The notes under the pieces are model-generated. The model saw nothing but the letters and a program-made list of their open reading frames with translations. It did no database searches and was not told the origin of the DNA. Below, piece after piece: positions 36,801 to 50,379 of a stretch of 64,000 nt of DNA. Position 1 is the stretch's first letter, and each line of letters starts with the position of its first letter. The position numbers were made by a program, and so were the translations under genes. Source of the DNA: Dryomyza anilis (Eukaryota > Arthropoda > Insecta > Diptera > Dryomyzidae); contig OX638135.1 in the NCBI GenBank assembly GCA_951804985.1, forward strand, positions 67,282,507 through 67,346,506, in the 5' to 3' direction.

Positions 36801-37648
36801 CAAAAAGATCAAAAAGATCAAAAAGATCAAAAAAGATCAAAAAGATCAAAAAGATCAAAAAGATCAAAAAGATCAAAAAGATCAAAAAGATCAAAAAGAT
36901 CAAAAAGATCAAAAAGATCAAAAAATCAAAAAGATCAAAAAGATCAAAAAGATCAAAAAGATCAAAAAGATCAAAAAGATCAAAAGATCAAAAAAGATCA
37001 AAAAGATCAAAAAGATCAAAAAGATCAAAAAAGATCAAAAAGATCAAAAAGATCAAAAAAGATCAAAAAGATCAAAAAGATCAAAAAGATCAAAAAGATC
37101 AAAAAGACAAAGATCAAAAAGATCAAAAGATCAAAAAGATCAAAAAGATCAAAAGATCAAAAAGATCAAAAAAGATCAAAAAGATCAAAAAGATCAAAAA
37201 GATCAAAAGATCAAAAAGATCAAAAAGATCAAAAAGATCAAAAAGATCAAAAGATCAAAAAGATCAAAAAGATCAAAAGATCAAAAAGATCAAAAAGATC
37301 AAAAAGATCAAAAAGATCAAAAAGATCAAAAAGATCAAAAAGATCAAAAAGATCAAAAAGATCAAAAAGATCAAAAAGATCAAAAAGATCAAAAAGATCA
37401 AAAAGATCAAAAAGATCAAAAGATCAAAAAGATCAAAAAGATCAAAAAAGATCAAAAAGATCAAAAAGATCAAAAAGATCAAAAAGATCAAAAAGATCAA
37501 AAAAGATCAAAAAGATCAAAAAGATCAAAAAGATCAAAAAGATCAAAAAGATCAAAAAGATCAAAAAGATCAAAAAGATCAAAAAGATCAAAAAGATCAA
37601 AAAGATCAAAAAGATCAAAAAGATCAAAAAGATCAAAAGATCAAAAAA
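33806..37648 (+). repeat. Irregular satellite with many 8-bp and 10-bp monomers
   Basis: The same GATCAAAAA repeat, but the A run is often 4 or 6 long and there are broken monomers (AATC, ATAATC, GATAAAGATC and an AATTCAGAC patch near 35,105). The irregularity begins at the gap edge and stops near 37,650, after which the 9-bp period is regular again. This is more like uncorrected homopolymer error at a contig end than biological divergence. Confidence 0.8.
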
Positions 37649-38333
37649 GATCAAAAAGATCAAAAAGATCAAAAAGATCAAAAAGATCAAAAAGATCAAA
37701 AAGAGTAAAAAGATCAAAAAGATCAAAAAGATCAAAAAGATCAAAAAGATCAAAAAGATCAAAAAGATCAGAAAGATCAAAAAGATCAAAAAGATCAAAA
37801 AGATCAAAAAGATCAAAAAGATCAAAAAGATCAAAAAGATCAAAAAGATCAAAAAGATCAAAAAGATCAAAAAGATCAAAAAGATCAAAAGATCAAAAAG
37901 ATCAAAAAGATCAAAAAGATCAAAAAGATCAAAAAGATCAAAAAGATCAAAAAGATCAAAAAGATCAAAAAGATCAAAAAGATCAAAAAGATCAAAAAGA
38001 TCAAAAAGATCAAAAAGATCAAAAAGATCAAAAAGATCAAAAAGATCAAAAAGATCAAAAAGATCAAAAAGATCAAAAAGATCAAAAAGATCAAAAAGAT
38101 CAAAAAGATCAAAAAGATCAAAAAGATCAAAAAGATCAAAAAGATCAAAAAGATCAAAAAGATCAAAAAGATCAAAAAGATCAAAAAGATCAAAAAGATC
38201 AAAAAGATCAAAAAGATCAAAAAGATCAAAAAGATCAAAAAGATCAAAAAGATCAAAAAGATAAAAAAGATCAAAAAGATCAAAAAGATCAAAAAGATCC
38301 AAAAGATCCAAAATGATCAAAAATGATCAAAAA
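37649..38333 (+). repeat. Regular A-type block
   Basis: Uniform GATCAAAAA with a GAGTAAAAA at 37,703 and a terminal phrase of GATCCAAAA and GATCAAAAATGATC near 38,297-38,330. Confidence 0.85.
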
Positions 38334-41300
38334 GAGTAAAAAGATCAAAAAGATCAAAAAGATCAAAAAGATCAAAAAGATCAAAAAGATCAAAAAGATC
38401 AAAAAGATCAATAAGATCAAAAAGATCAAAAAGATCAAAAAGATCAAAAAGATCAAAAAGATCAAAAAGATCAAAAAGATCAAAAAGATCAAAAAGATCA
38501 AAAAGATTAAAAAGATCCAAAATATCAAAAAGATCCAAAAAGATCAAAAAGATTAAAAAGATCAAAAAGATCAAAAAGATCAAAAAGATCAAAAAGATCA
38601 AAAAGATCAAAAAGATCAAAAAGATCAAAAAGATCAAAAAGATCAAAAAGATCAAAAAGATCAAAAAGATCAAAAAGATCAAAAAGATCAAAAAGATCAA
38701 AAAGATCAAAAAGATCAAAAAGATCAAAAAGATCAAAAAGATCAAAAAGATCAAAAATATCAAAAAGGTCAAAAAGGTCAAAAAGATCAAAAAGATTAAA
38801 AAGATTAAAAAGATTAAAAATATCAAAAAGATCAAAAAGATCAAAAAGATCAAAAAGATCAAAAAGATCAAAAAGATCAAAAAGATCAAAAAGATCAAAA
38901 AGATCAAAAAGATCAAAAAGATCCAAAATGATCAAAAAGATTAAAAAGATCAAAAAGATCAAAAAGATCAAAAAGATCAAAAAGATCAAAAAGATCAAAA
39001 AGATCAAAAAGATCAAAAAGATCAAAAAGATCAAAAAGATCAAAAAGATCAAAAAGATCAAAAAGATCAAAAAGATCAAAAAGATCAAAAAGATCAAAAA
39101 GATCAAAAAGATCAAAAAGATCAAAAAGATCAAAAAGATCAAAAAGATCAAAAAGATCAAAAAGATCAAAAAGATCAAAAAGATCAAAAAGATCAAAAAG
39201 ATCAAAAAGATCAAAAAGATCAAAAAGATTAAAAAGATCAAAAAGATCAAATAGATCAAAAAGATCAAAACGATCAAAAAGATCCAAAAAATCAAAAAGA
39301 TCAAAAAGATCAAAAAGATCAAAAAGATCAAAAAGATCAAAAAGATCAAAAAGATCAAAAAGATCAAAAAGATCAAAAAGATCAAAAAGATCAAAAAGAT
39401 CAAAAAGATCAAAAAGATCAAAAAGATCAAAAAGATCAAAAAGATCAAAAAGATCAAAAAGATCAAAAATCAAAAAGATCAAAAAGATCAAAAAGATCAA
39501 AAAGATCAAAAAGATCAAAAAGATCAAAAAGATCAAAAAGATCAAAAAGATCAAAAAGATCAAAAAGATCAAAAAGATCAAAAAGATCAAAAAGATCAAA
39601 AAGATCAAAAAGATCAAAAAGATCAAAAAGATCAAAAAGATCAAAAAGATTAAAAAGATCAAAAAGATCAAAACGATCAAAAAGATCCAAAAAATCAAAA
39701 AGATCCAAAAAATCAAAAAGATCAAAAAGATCAAAAAGATCAAAAAGATCAAAAAGATCAAAAAGATCAAAAAGATCAAAAAGATCAAAAAGATCAAAAA
39801 GATCAAAAAGATCAAAAAGATCAAAAAGATCAAAAAGATCAAAAAGATCAAAAAGATCAAAAAGATCAAAAAGATCAAAAAGATCAAAAAGATCAAAAAG
39901 ATCAAAAAGATCAAAAAGATCAAAAAGATCAAAAAGATCAAAAAGATCAAAAAGATCAAAAAGATCAAAAAGATCAAAAAGATCAAAAAGATCAAAAAGA
40001 TCAAAAAGATCAAAAAGATCAAAAAGATCAAAAAGATCAAAAAGATCAAAAAGATCAAAAAGATCAAAAAGATCAAAAAGATCAAAAAGATCAAAAAGAT
40101 CAAAAAGATCAAAAAGATCAAAAAGATCAAAAAGATCAAAAAGATCAAAAAGATCAAAAAGATCAAAAAGATCAAAAAGATCAAAAAGATCAAAAAGATC
40201 AAAAAGATCAAAAAGATCAAAAAGATCAAAAAGATCAAAAAGATCAAAAAGATCAAAAAGATCAAAAAGATCAAAAAGATCAAAAAGATCAAAAAGATCA
40301 AAAAGATCAAAAAGATCAAAAAGATCAAAAAGATCAAAAAGATCAAAAAGATCAAAAAGATCAAAAAGATCAAAAAGATCAAAAAGATCAAAAAGATCAA
40401 AAAGATCAAAAAGATCAAAAAGATCAAAAAGATCAAAAAGATCAAAAAGATCAAAAAGATCAAAAAGATCAAAAAGATTAAAAAGATCAAAAAGATCAAA
40501 AAGATCAAAAAGATCAAAAAGATCAAAAAGATCAAAAATCAAAAAAATCAAAAAGATCAAAAAGATCAAAAAGATCAAAAAGATCAAAAAGATCAAAAAG
40601 ATCAAAAAGATCAAAAAGATCAAAAAGATCAAAAAGATCAAAAAGATCAAAAAGATCAAAAAGATCAAAAAGATCAAAAAGATCAAAAAGATCAAAAAGA
40701 TCAAAAAGATCAAAAAGATCAAAAAGATCAAAAAGATCAAAAAGATCAAAAAGATCAAAAAGATCAAAAAGATCAAAAAGATCAAAAAGATCAAAAAGAT
40801 CAAAAAGATCAAAAAGATCAAAAAGATCAAAAAGATCAAAAAGATCAAAAAGATCAAAAAGATCAAAAAGATCAAAAAGATCAAAAAGATCAAAAAGATC
40901 AAAAAGATCAAAAAGATCAAAAAGATCAAAAAGATCAAAAAGATCAAAAAGATCAAAAAGATCAAATAGATCAAATAGATCAAAAAGATCAAAAAGATCA
41001 AAAAGATCAAAAAGATCAAAAAGATCAAAAAGATCAAAAAGATCAAAAAGATCAAAAAGATCAAAAAGATCAAAAAGATCAAAAAGATCAAAAAGATCAA
41101 AAAGATCAAAAAGATCAAAAAGATCAAAAAGATCAAAAAGATCAAAAAGATCAAAAAGATCAAAAAGATCAAAAAGATCAAAAAGATCAAAAAGATCAAA
41201 AAGATCAAAAAGATCAAAAAGATCAAAAAGATCAAAAAGATCAAAAAGATCAAAAAGATCAAAAAGATCAAAAAGATCAAAAAGATCAAAAAGATCAAAA

Positions 41301-42888
41301 AGATCAAAAAGATCAAAAAGATCAAAAAGATCGAAAAAATCATAAAGGTCGAAAAGATCAAAAAGATCAAAAAGATCGAAAAGATCAAAAAGATCAGAAA
41401 TACCAAAAAAATAAAACAGATCAAAAAGATCAAAAAGATCAAAGAGATCAAAGAGATCAAAGAGATCAAAAAGATTGAAAAGATCAGAAAGATAGAAAAG
41501 ATCAAAAAGATCAGAAAGGTCGATAAAATCAATAAGATCGAAAATATCGAAAAGATCAAAAAGATCGAAAAGATCAAAAAGATCGATAAAATCAAAAAGA
41601 TCAAAAAGATAAAAAAGATCAAAAAGATCGAAAAAATCATAAAGATCGAAAAGATCAAAAAGATCAAAAAGATCGAAAAGATCAAAAAAATCAAAAAGAT
41701 CAAAAAGATCAAAAAGATCAAAGAGATCAAAGAGATCAAAGAGATCAAAGAGATCAAAGAGATCAAAGAGATCAAAGAGATCAAAGAGATCAAAGAGATC
41801 AAAGAGATCAAAAAGATCAAAAAGATCAAAATGATCAAAAAGATCAAAAAGATCAAAAAGATCTAAAAGATCTAAAAGATCAAAAAGATCAAAAAGATCA
41901 AAAAGATCAAAAAGATCAAAAAGATCAAAAAGATCAAAAAGATCAAAAAGATCAAATAGATCAAAGAGATCAAAAAGATCAAAAAGATCAAAAAGATCAA
42001 AAAGATCAAAAAGATCAAAAAGATCAAAAAGATCAAAAAGATCAAAAAGATCAAAAAGATCAAAAAGATCAAAAAGATCAAAAAGATCAAAAAGATCAAA
42101 AAGATCAAAAAGATCAAAAAGATCAAAAAGATCAAAAAGATCAAAAAGATCAAAAAGATCAAAAAGATCAAAAAGATCAAAAAGATCAAAAAGATCAAAA
42201 AGATCAAAAAGATCAAAAAGATCAAAAAGATCAAAAAGATCAAAAAGATCAAAAAGATCAAAAAGATCAAAAAGATCAAAAAGATCAAAAAGATCAAAAA
42301 GATCAAAAAGATCAAAAAGATCAAAAAGATCAAAAAGATCAAAAAGATCAAAAAGATCAAAAAGATCAAAAAGATCAAAAAGATCAAAAAGATCAAAAAG
42401 ATCAAAAAGATCAAAAAGATCAAAAAGATCAAAAAGATCAAAAAGATCAAAAAGATCAAAAAGATCAAAAAGATCAAAAAGATCAAAAAGATCAAAAAGA
42501 TCAAAAAGATCAAAAAGATCAAAAAGATCAAAAAGATCAAAAAGATCAAAAAGATCAAAAAGATCAAAAAGATCAAAAAGGTCAAAAAGGTCAAAAAGAT
42601 CAAAAAGATTAAAAAGATTAAAAAGATTAAAAATATCAAAAAGATCAAAAAGATCAAAAAGATCAAAAAGATCAAAAAGATCAAAAAGATCAAAAAGATC
42701 CAAAATGATCAAAAAGATTAAAAAGATCAAAAAGATCAAAAAGATCAAAAAGATCAAAAAGATCAAAAAGATCAAAAAGATCAAAAAGATCAAAAAGATC
42801 AAAAAGATCAAAAAGATCAAAAAGATCAAAAAGATCAAAAAGATCAAAAAGATCAAAAAGATCAAAAAGATCAAAAATGATCAAAAAG
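38334..42888 (+). repeat. Right-array HOR, unit Z1 (about 4.56 kb)
   Basis: Bounded by GAGTAAAAA at 38334 and 42889. Order of landmarks: GATCCAAAATATC (38,514), three GATTAAAAA plus ATATC (38,795), GATCCAAAATGATC (38,922), AACGATC/GATCCAAAAAATC patches (39,268; 39,670), doubled AAATAGATC (40,965), module P (41,330-41,860), AAATAGATCAAAGAG (41,950), paired GGTCAAAAA (42,578), three GATTAAAAA (42,608), GATCCAAAATGATC (42,698). Between landmarks the array is uniform A-type. Confidence 0.75.
41333..41870 (+). repeat. Complex module P, copy 1
   Basis: A dense cluster of variant monomers: GATCGAAAA, AATCATAAAGGTC, CAGAAATACC, AAAACAGATC, GATCAAAGA triplet, ATTGAAAAGATCAGAAAG with GATAGAAAA, GGTCGATAAAATC, and a terminal run of ten GATCAAAGA. 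It is reproduced at 45,956 and 51,425. Confidence 0.85.
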
Positions 42889-44833
42889 AGTAAAAAGATC
42901 AAAAAGATCAAAAAGATCAAAAAGATCAAAAAGATCAAAAAGATCAATAAGATCAATAAGATCAAAAATATCAAAAAGATCAAAAAGATCAAAAAGATCA
43001 AAAAGATCAAAAAGATCAAAAAGATCAAAAAGATCAAAAAGATCAAAAAGATTAAAAAGATCCAAAATATCAAAAAGATCCAAAAAGATCAAAAAGATTA
43101 AAAAGATCAAAAAGATCAAAAAGATCAAAAAGATCAAAAAGATCAAAAAGATCAAAAAGATCAAAAAGATCAAAAAGATCAAAAAGATCAAAAAGATCAA
43201 AAAGATCAAAAAGATCAAAAAGATCAAAAAGATCAAAAAGATCAAAAAGATCAAAAAGATCAAAAAGATCAAAAAGATCAAAAAGATCAAAAAGATCAAA
43301 AAGATCAAAAAGATCAAAAAGATCAAAAAGATCAAAAAGATCAAAAAGATCAAAAAGATCAAAAAGATCAAAAAGATCAAAAAGATCAAAAAGATCAAAA
43401 AGATCAAAAAGATCAAAAAGATCAAAAAGATCAAAAAGATCAAAAAGATCAAAAAGATCAAAAAGATCAAAAAGATCAAAAAGATCAATAAGATCAAAAA
43501 GATCAAAAAGATCAAAAAGATCAAAAAGATCAAAAAGATCAAAAAGATCAAAAAGATCAAAAAGATCAAAAAGATCAAAAAGATTAAAAAGATTAAAAAG
43601 ATTAAAAATATCAAAAAGATCAAAAAGATCAAAAAGATCAAAAAGATCAAAAAGATCAAAAAGATCAAAAAGATCAAAAAGATCAAAAAGATCAAAAAGA
43701 TCAAAAAGATCAAAAAGATCAAAAAGATCAAAAAGATCCAAAATGATCAAAAAGATTAAAAAGATCAAAAAGATCAAAAAGATCAAAAAGATCAAAAAGA
43801 TCAAAAAGATCAAAAAGATCAAAAAGATCAAAAAGATCAAAAAGATCAAAAAGATCAAAAAGATCAAAAAGATCAAAAAGATCAAAAAGATCAAAAAGAT
43901 CAAAAAGATCAAAAAGATCAAAAAGATCAAAAAGATCAAAAAGATCAAAAAGATCAAAAAGATCAAAAAGATCAAAAAGATCAAAAAGATCAAAAAGATC
44001 AAAAAGATCAAAAAGATCAAAAAGATCAAAAAGATCAAAAAGATCAAAAAGATCAAAAAGATCAAAAAGATCAAAAAGATCAAAAAGATCAAAAAGATCA
44101 AAAAGATCAAAAAGATCAAAAAGATCAAAAAGATCAAAAAGATCAAAAAGATCAAAAAGATCAAAAAGATCAAAAAGATCAAAAAGATCAAAAAGATCAA
44201 AAAGATCAAAAAGATCAAAAAGATCAAAAAGATCAAAAAGATCAAAAAGATCAAAAAGATCAAAAAGATCAAAAAGATCAAATAGATCAAAAAGATCAAA
44301 AAGATCAAAAAGATCAAAAAGATCAAAAAGATCAAATAGATCAAAAAGATCAAAAAGATCAAAAAGATCAAAAAGATCAAAAAGATCAAAAAGATCAAAA
44401 AGATCAAAAAGATCAAAAAGATCAAAAAGATCAAAAAGATCAAAAAGATCAAAAAGATCAAAAAGATCAAAAAGATCAAAAAGATCAAAAAGATCAAAAA
44501 GATCAAAAAGATCAAAAAGATCAAAAAGATCAAAAAGATCAAAAAGATCAAAAAGATCAAAAAGATCAAAAAGATCAAAAAGATCAAAAAGATCAAAAAG
44601 ATCAAAAAGATCAAAAAGATCAAAAAGATCAAAAAGATCAAAAAGATCAAAAAGATCAAAAAGATCAAAAAGATCTAAAAGATCAAAAAGATCAAAAAGA
44701 TCAAAAAGATCAAAAAGATCAAAAAGATCAAAAAGATCAAAAAGATCAAAAAGATCAAAAAGATCAAAAAGATCAAAAAGATCAAAAAGATCAAAAAGAT
44801 CAAAAAGATCAAAAAGATCAAAAAGATCAAAAA
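42889..44833 (+). repeat. Right-array HOR, start of unit Z2
   Basis: Repeats the opening landmarks of Z1: GAGTAAAAA (42,889), GATCCAAAATATC (43,061), three GATTAAAAA plus ATATC (43,583) and GATCCAAAATGATC (43,735), at offsets of about 4.55-4.8 kb. A uniform A-type stretch follows, with AAATAGATC at 44,279 and 44,333. Confidence 0.75.
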
Positions 44834-45000
44834 GTTGAAAAAGTTCAAAAAGAACGAAAAGATCAACAAGATCAAAAATACGAAAAAGATCGAAAAAATC
44901 AAAAAGATCGAAAAAATAAAAAATATTAAAAAGATCTAAAAGATCGAAAAGATCAAAAAGATTAAAAAGATTAAAAGGATCGAAAAGATCGAAAAGATCA
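44834..45000 (+). repeat. Complex module Q, copy 1
   Basis: Variant cluster beginning GTTGAAAAAGTTC, then GAACGAAAA, GATCAACAA, ATACGAAAA, AAAATAAAAAATATT and GATCTAAAAGATCG, ending in two GATTAAAA and a GGATCGAAAAG. It is repeated almost exactly at 50,380. Confidence 0.85.
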
Positions 45001-45955
45001 AAAAGATCAAAAAGATCAAAAAGATCAAAAAGATCAAAAAGATCAAAAAGATCAAAAAGATCAAAAAGATCAAAAAGATCAAAAAGATCAAAAAGATCAA
45101 AAAGATCAAAAAGATCAAAAAGATCAAAAAGATCAAAAAGATCAAAAAGATCAAAAAGATCAAAAAGATCAAAAAGATCAAAAAGATCAAAAAGATCAAA
45201 AAGATCAAAAAGATCAAAAAGATCAAAAAGATCAAAAAGATCAAAAAGATCAAAAAGATCAAAAAGATCAAAAAGATCAAAAAGATCAAAAAGATCAAAA
45301 AGATCAAAAAGATCAAAAAGATCAAAAAGATCAAAAAGATCAAAAAGATCAAAAAGATCAAAAAGATCAAAAAGATCAAAAAGATCAAAAAGATCAAAAA
45401 GATCAAAAAGATCAAAAAGATCAAAAAGATCAAAAAGATCAAAAAGATCAAAAAGATCAAAAAGATCAAAAAGATCAAAAAGATCAAAAAGATCAAAAAG
45501 ATCAAAAAGATCAAAAAGATCAAAAAGATCAAAAAGATCAAAAAGATCAAAAAGATCAAAAAGATCAAAAAGATCAAATAGATCAAATAGATCAAAAAGA
45601 TCAAAAAGATCAAAAAGATCAAAAAGATCAAAAAGATCAAAAAGATCAAAAAGATCAAAAAGATCAAAAAGATCAAAAAGATCAAAAAGATCAAAAAGAT
45701 CAAAAAGATCAAAAAGATCAAAAAGATCAAAAAGATCAAAAAGATCAAAAAGATCAAAAAGATCAAAAAGATCAAAAAGATCAAAAAGATCAAAAAGATC
45801 AAAAAGATCAAAAAGATCAAAAAGATCAAAAAGATCAAAAAGATCAAAAAGATCAAAAAGATCAAAAAGATCAAAAAGATCAAAAAGTTCAAAAAGATCA
45901 AAAAGATCAAAAAGTTCAAAAAGTTCAAAAATATCAAAAAGATCAAAAAGAACAA
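45001..45955 (+). repeat. A-type block between Q and P
   Basis: Uniform A-type with a doubled AAATAGATC near 45,577 and a series of GTTCAAAAA from 45,887 leading into module P. Confidence 0.85.
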
Positions 45956-46610
45956 AAGAACGAAAAGATCGAAAAGATCGAAAAGATCGAAAAGATCGAA
46001 AAGATCAAAAAGATCGATAAAATCAAAAAGATCAAAAAGATCAAAAAGATCAAAAAGATAAAAAAGATCAAAAAGATCGAAAAAATCATAAAGGTCGAAA
46101 AGATCAAAAAGATCAAAAAGATCGAAAAGATCAAAAAGATCAGAAATACCAAAAAAATAAAACAGATCAAAAAGATCAAAAAGATCAAAGAGATCAAAGA
46201 GATCAAAGAGATCAAAGAGATCAAAAAGATTGAAAAGATCAGAAAGATAGAAAAGATCAAAAAGATCAGAAAGGTCGATAAAATCAATAAGATCGAAAAT
46301 ATCGAAAAGATCAAAAAGATCGAAAAGATCAAAAAGATCGATAAAATCAAAAAGATCAAAAAGATAAAAAAGATCAAAAGATCGAAAAAATCATAAAGAT
46401 CGAAAAGATCAAAAAGATCAAAAAGATCGAAAAGATCAAAAAAATCAAAAAGATCAAAAAGATCAAAAAGATCAAAGAGATCAAAGAGATCAAAGAGATC
46501 AAAGAGATCAAAGAGATCAAAGAGATCAAAGAGATCAAAGAGATCAAAGAGATCAAAAAGATCAAAAAGATCAAAATGATCAAAAAGATCAAAAAGATCA
46601 AAAAGATCAA
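45956..46610 (+). repeat. Complex module P, copy 2
   Basis: Opens with GAACGAAAAGATCGAAAAG, then the same ordered variants as copy 1, with AATCATAAAGGTC at about 46,082 and the ATTGAAAAGATCAG phrase at 46,227. Ends with nine GATCAAAGA. Confidence 0.85.
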
Positions 46611-48224
46611 AAAGATCTAAAAGATCAAAAAGATCAAAAAGATCAAAAAGATCAAAAAGATCAAAAAGATCAAAAAGATCAAAAAGATCAAAAAGATCAA
46701 ATAGATCAAAGAGATCAAAAAGATCAAAAAGATCAAAAAGATCAAAAAGATCAAAAAGATCAAAAAGATCAAAAAGATCAAAAAGATCAAAAAGATCAAA
46801 AAGATCAAAAAGATCAAAAAGATCAAAAAGATCAAAAAGATCAAAAAGATCAAAAAGATCAAAAAGATCAAAAAGATCAAAAAGATCAAAAAGATCAAAA
46901 AGATCAAAAAGATCAAAAAGATCAAAAAGATCAAAAAGATCAAAAAGATCAAAAAGATCAAAAAGATCAAAAAGATCAAAAGATCAAAAAGATCAAAAAG
47001 ATCAAAAAGATCAAAAAGATTAAAAAGATTAAAAAGATCAAAAAGATCAAAAAGATCAAAAAGATCAAAAAGATCAAAAAGATCAAAAAGATCAAAAAGA
47101 TCAAAAAGATCAAAAAGATCAAAAAGATCAAAAAGATCAAAAAAGATCAAAAAGATCAAAAAGATCAAAAAGATCAAAAAGATCAAAAAGATCAAAAAGA
47201 TCAAAAAGATCAAAAAGATCAAAAAGATCAAAAAGATCAAAAAGATCAAAAAGATCAAAAAGATCAAAAAGATCAAAAAGATCAAAAAGATCAAAAAGAT
47301 CAAAAAGATCAAAAAGATCAAAAAGATCAAAAAGATCAAAAAGATCAAAAAGATCAAAAAGATCAAAAAGATCAAAAAGATCAAAAAGATCAAAAAGATC
47401 AAAAAGATCAAAAAGATCAAAAAGATCAAAAAGATCAAAAAGATCAAAAAGATCAAAAAGATCAAAAAGATCAAAAAGATCAAAAAGATCAAATAAGATC
47501 AAAAGATCAAAAAGATCAAAAAGATCAAAAAGATCAAAAAGATCAAAAAGATCAAAAAGATCAAAAAGATCAAAAAGATCAAAAAGATCAAAGAGATCAA
47601 AAAGATCAAAAAGATCAAAGAGATCAAAAAGATCAAAAAGATCAAAAAGATCAAAAAGATCAAAAAGATCAAAAAGATCAAAAAGATCAAAAAGATCAAA
47701 AAGATCAAAAAGATCAAAAAGATCAAAAAGATCAAAAAGATCAAAAAGATCAAAAAGATCAAAAAGATCAAAAAGATCAAAAAGATCAAAAAGATCAAAA
47801 AGATCAAAAAGATCAAAAAGATCAAAAAGATCAAAAAGATCAAAAAGATCAAAAAGATCAAAAAGATCAAAAAGATCAAAAAGATCAAAAAGATCAAAAA
47901 GATCAAAAAGATCAAAAAGATCAAAAAGATCAAAAAGATCAAATAGATCAAATAGATCAAAAAGATCAAAAAGATCAAAAAGATCAAAAAGATCAAAAAG
48001 ATCAAAAAGATCAAAAAGATCAAAAAGATCAAAATGATCAAAAAGATCAAAAAGATCAAAAAGATCAAAAAGATCAAAAAGATCAAAAAGATCAAAAAGA
48101 TCAAAAAGATCAAAAAGATCAAAAAGATCAAAAAGATCAAAAAGATCAAAAAGATCAAAAAGTTCAAAAAGATCAAAAAGATCAAAAAGTTCAAAAATAT
48201 CAAAAAGATCAAAAAGAACAAAAG
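46611..48224 (+). repeat. A-type block with AAATAGATC and GATTAAAAA landmarks
   Basis: AAATAGATCAAAGAG near 46,697, doubled GATTAAAAA at 47,018, single 8-bp or 10-bp monomers near 46,980 and 47,142, an AAATAAGATC patch at 47,491, doubled AAATAGATC at 47,940 and GTTCAAAAA before 48,200. Confidence 0.85.
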
Positions 48225-49150
48225 ATCAAAAGAACGAAAAGATCGAAAATATCGAAAAGATCGAAAAGATCGAAAAGATCGAAAAGATCAAAAAGATCGA
48301 TAAAATCAAAAAGATCAAAAAGATCAAAAAGATCAAAAAGATAAAAAAGATCAAAAAGATCAAAAAGATCAAAAAGATCAAAAAGATCAAAAGATCAAAA
48401 AGATCAAAAAGATCAAAAAGATCAAAAAGATCAAAAGATCAAAAAGATCAAAAAGATCAAAAAGATCAATAAGATCAAAAAGATCAAAAAGATCAAAAAG
48501 ATCAAAAAGATCAAAAAGATCAAAAAGATCAAAAAGATCAAAAAGATCAAAAAGATCAAAAAGATTAAAAAGATTAAAAAGATTAAAAATATCAAAAAGA
48601 TCAAAAAGATCAAAAAGATCAAAAAGATCAAAAAGATCAAAAAGATCAAAAAGATCAAAAAGATCAAAAAGATCAAAAAGATCAAAAAGATCAAAAAGAT
48701 CCAAAATGATCAAAAAGATTAAAAGATAAAAAGATCAAAAAGATCAAAAGATCAAAAAGATCAAAAAGATCAAAAAGATCAAAAAGATCAAAAAGATCAA
48801 AAAAGATCAAAAAGATCAAAAGATCAAAAAGATCAAAAGATCAAAAAGATCAAAAAGATCAAAAGATCAAAAGATCAAAAAGATCAAAAAGATCAAAAAG
48901 ATCAAAAAGATCAAAAAGATCAAAAAGATCAAAAAGATCAAAAAGATCAAAAAAGATCAAAAAGATCAAAAGATCAAAAAGATCAAAAAGATCAAAAAGA
49001 TCAAAAAGATCAAAAAGATCAAAAAGATCAAAAGATCAAAAAGATCAAAAAGATCAAAAGATCAAAAAGATCAAAAAGATCAAAAAGATCAAAAAGATCA
49101 AAAAGATCAAAAAGATCAAAAGATCAAAAAGATCAAAAAGATCAAAAGAT
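48225..49150 (+). repeat. Truncated P module and a second length-irregular zone
   Basis: 48,225-48,345 is the opening of module P only (GAACGAAAA, GATCGAAAA, GATCGATAAAATC). Then A-type with three GATTAAAAA at 48,563 and GATCCAAAATGATC at 48,699. From 48,720 to 49,150 many 8-bp monomers appear, as in 33,806-37,648. Confidence 0.75.
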
Positions 49151-50379
49151 CAAAAAGATCAAAAAGATCAAAAAGATCAAAAAGATCAAAAAGATCAAAA
49201 AGATCAAAAAGATCAAAAAGATCAAAAAGATCAAAAAGATCAAAAAGATCAAAAAGATCAAAAAGATCAAAAAGATCAAAAAGATCAAAAAGATCAAAAA
49301 GATCAAAAAGATCAAAAAGATCAAAAAGATCAAAAAGATCAAAAAGATCAAAAAGATCAAAAAGATCAAAAAGATCAAAAAGATCAAAAAGATCAAAAAG
49401 ATCAAAAAGATCAAAAAGATCAAAAAGATCAAAAAGATCAAAAAGATCAAAAAGATCAAAAAGATCAAAAAGATCAAAAAGATCAAAAAGATCAAAAAGA
49501 TCAAAAAGATCAAAAAGATCAAAAAGATCAAAAAGATCAAAAAGATCAAAAAGATCAAAAAGATCAAAAAGATCAAAAAGATCAAAAAGATCAAAAAGAT
49601 CAAAAAGATCAAAAAGATCAAAAAGATCAAAAAGATCAAAAAGATCAAAAAGATCAAAAAGATCAAAAAGATCAAAAAGATCAAAAAGATCAAAAAGATC
49701 AAAAAGATCAAAAAGATCAAAAAGATCAAAAAGATCAAAAAGATCAAAAAGATCAAAAAGATCAAAAAGATCAAAAAGATCAAAAGATCAAAAAGATCAA
49801 AAAGATCAAAAAGATCAAAAAGATCAAAAAGATCAAAGAGATCAAAGAGATCAAAAAGATCAAAAAGATCAAAAAGATCAAAAAGATCAAAAAGATCAAA
49901 AAGATCAAAAAGATCAAAAAGATCAAAAAGATCAAAAAGATCAAAAAGATCAAAAAGATCAAAAAGATCAAAAAGATCAAAAAGATCAAAAAGATCAAAA
50001 AGATCAAAAAGATCAAAAAGATCAAAAAGATCAAAAAGATCAAAAAGATCAAAAAGATCAAAAAGATCAAAAAGATCAAAAAGATCAAAAAGATCAAAAA
50101 GATCAAAAAGATCAAAAAGATCAAAAAGATCAAAAAGATCAAAAAGATCAAAAAGATCAAAAAGATCAAAAAGATCAAAAAGATCAAAAAGATCAAAAAG
50201 ATCAAAAAGATCAAAAAGATCAAAAAGATCAAAAAGATCAAAAAGATCAAAAAGATCAAAAAGATCAAAAAGATCAAAAAGATCAAAAAGATCAAAAAGA
50301 TCAAAAAGATCAAAAAGATCAAAAAGATCAAAAAGATCAAAAAGATCAAAAAGATCAAAAAGATCAAAAAGATCAAAAA
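49151..50379 (+). repeat. Uniform A-type block
   Basis: About 1.2 kb of near-perfect GATCAAAAA with one 8-bp monomer near 49,783 and two GATCAAAGA near 49,834. Confidence 0.9.
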
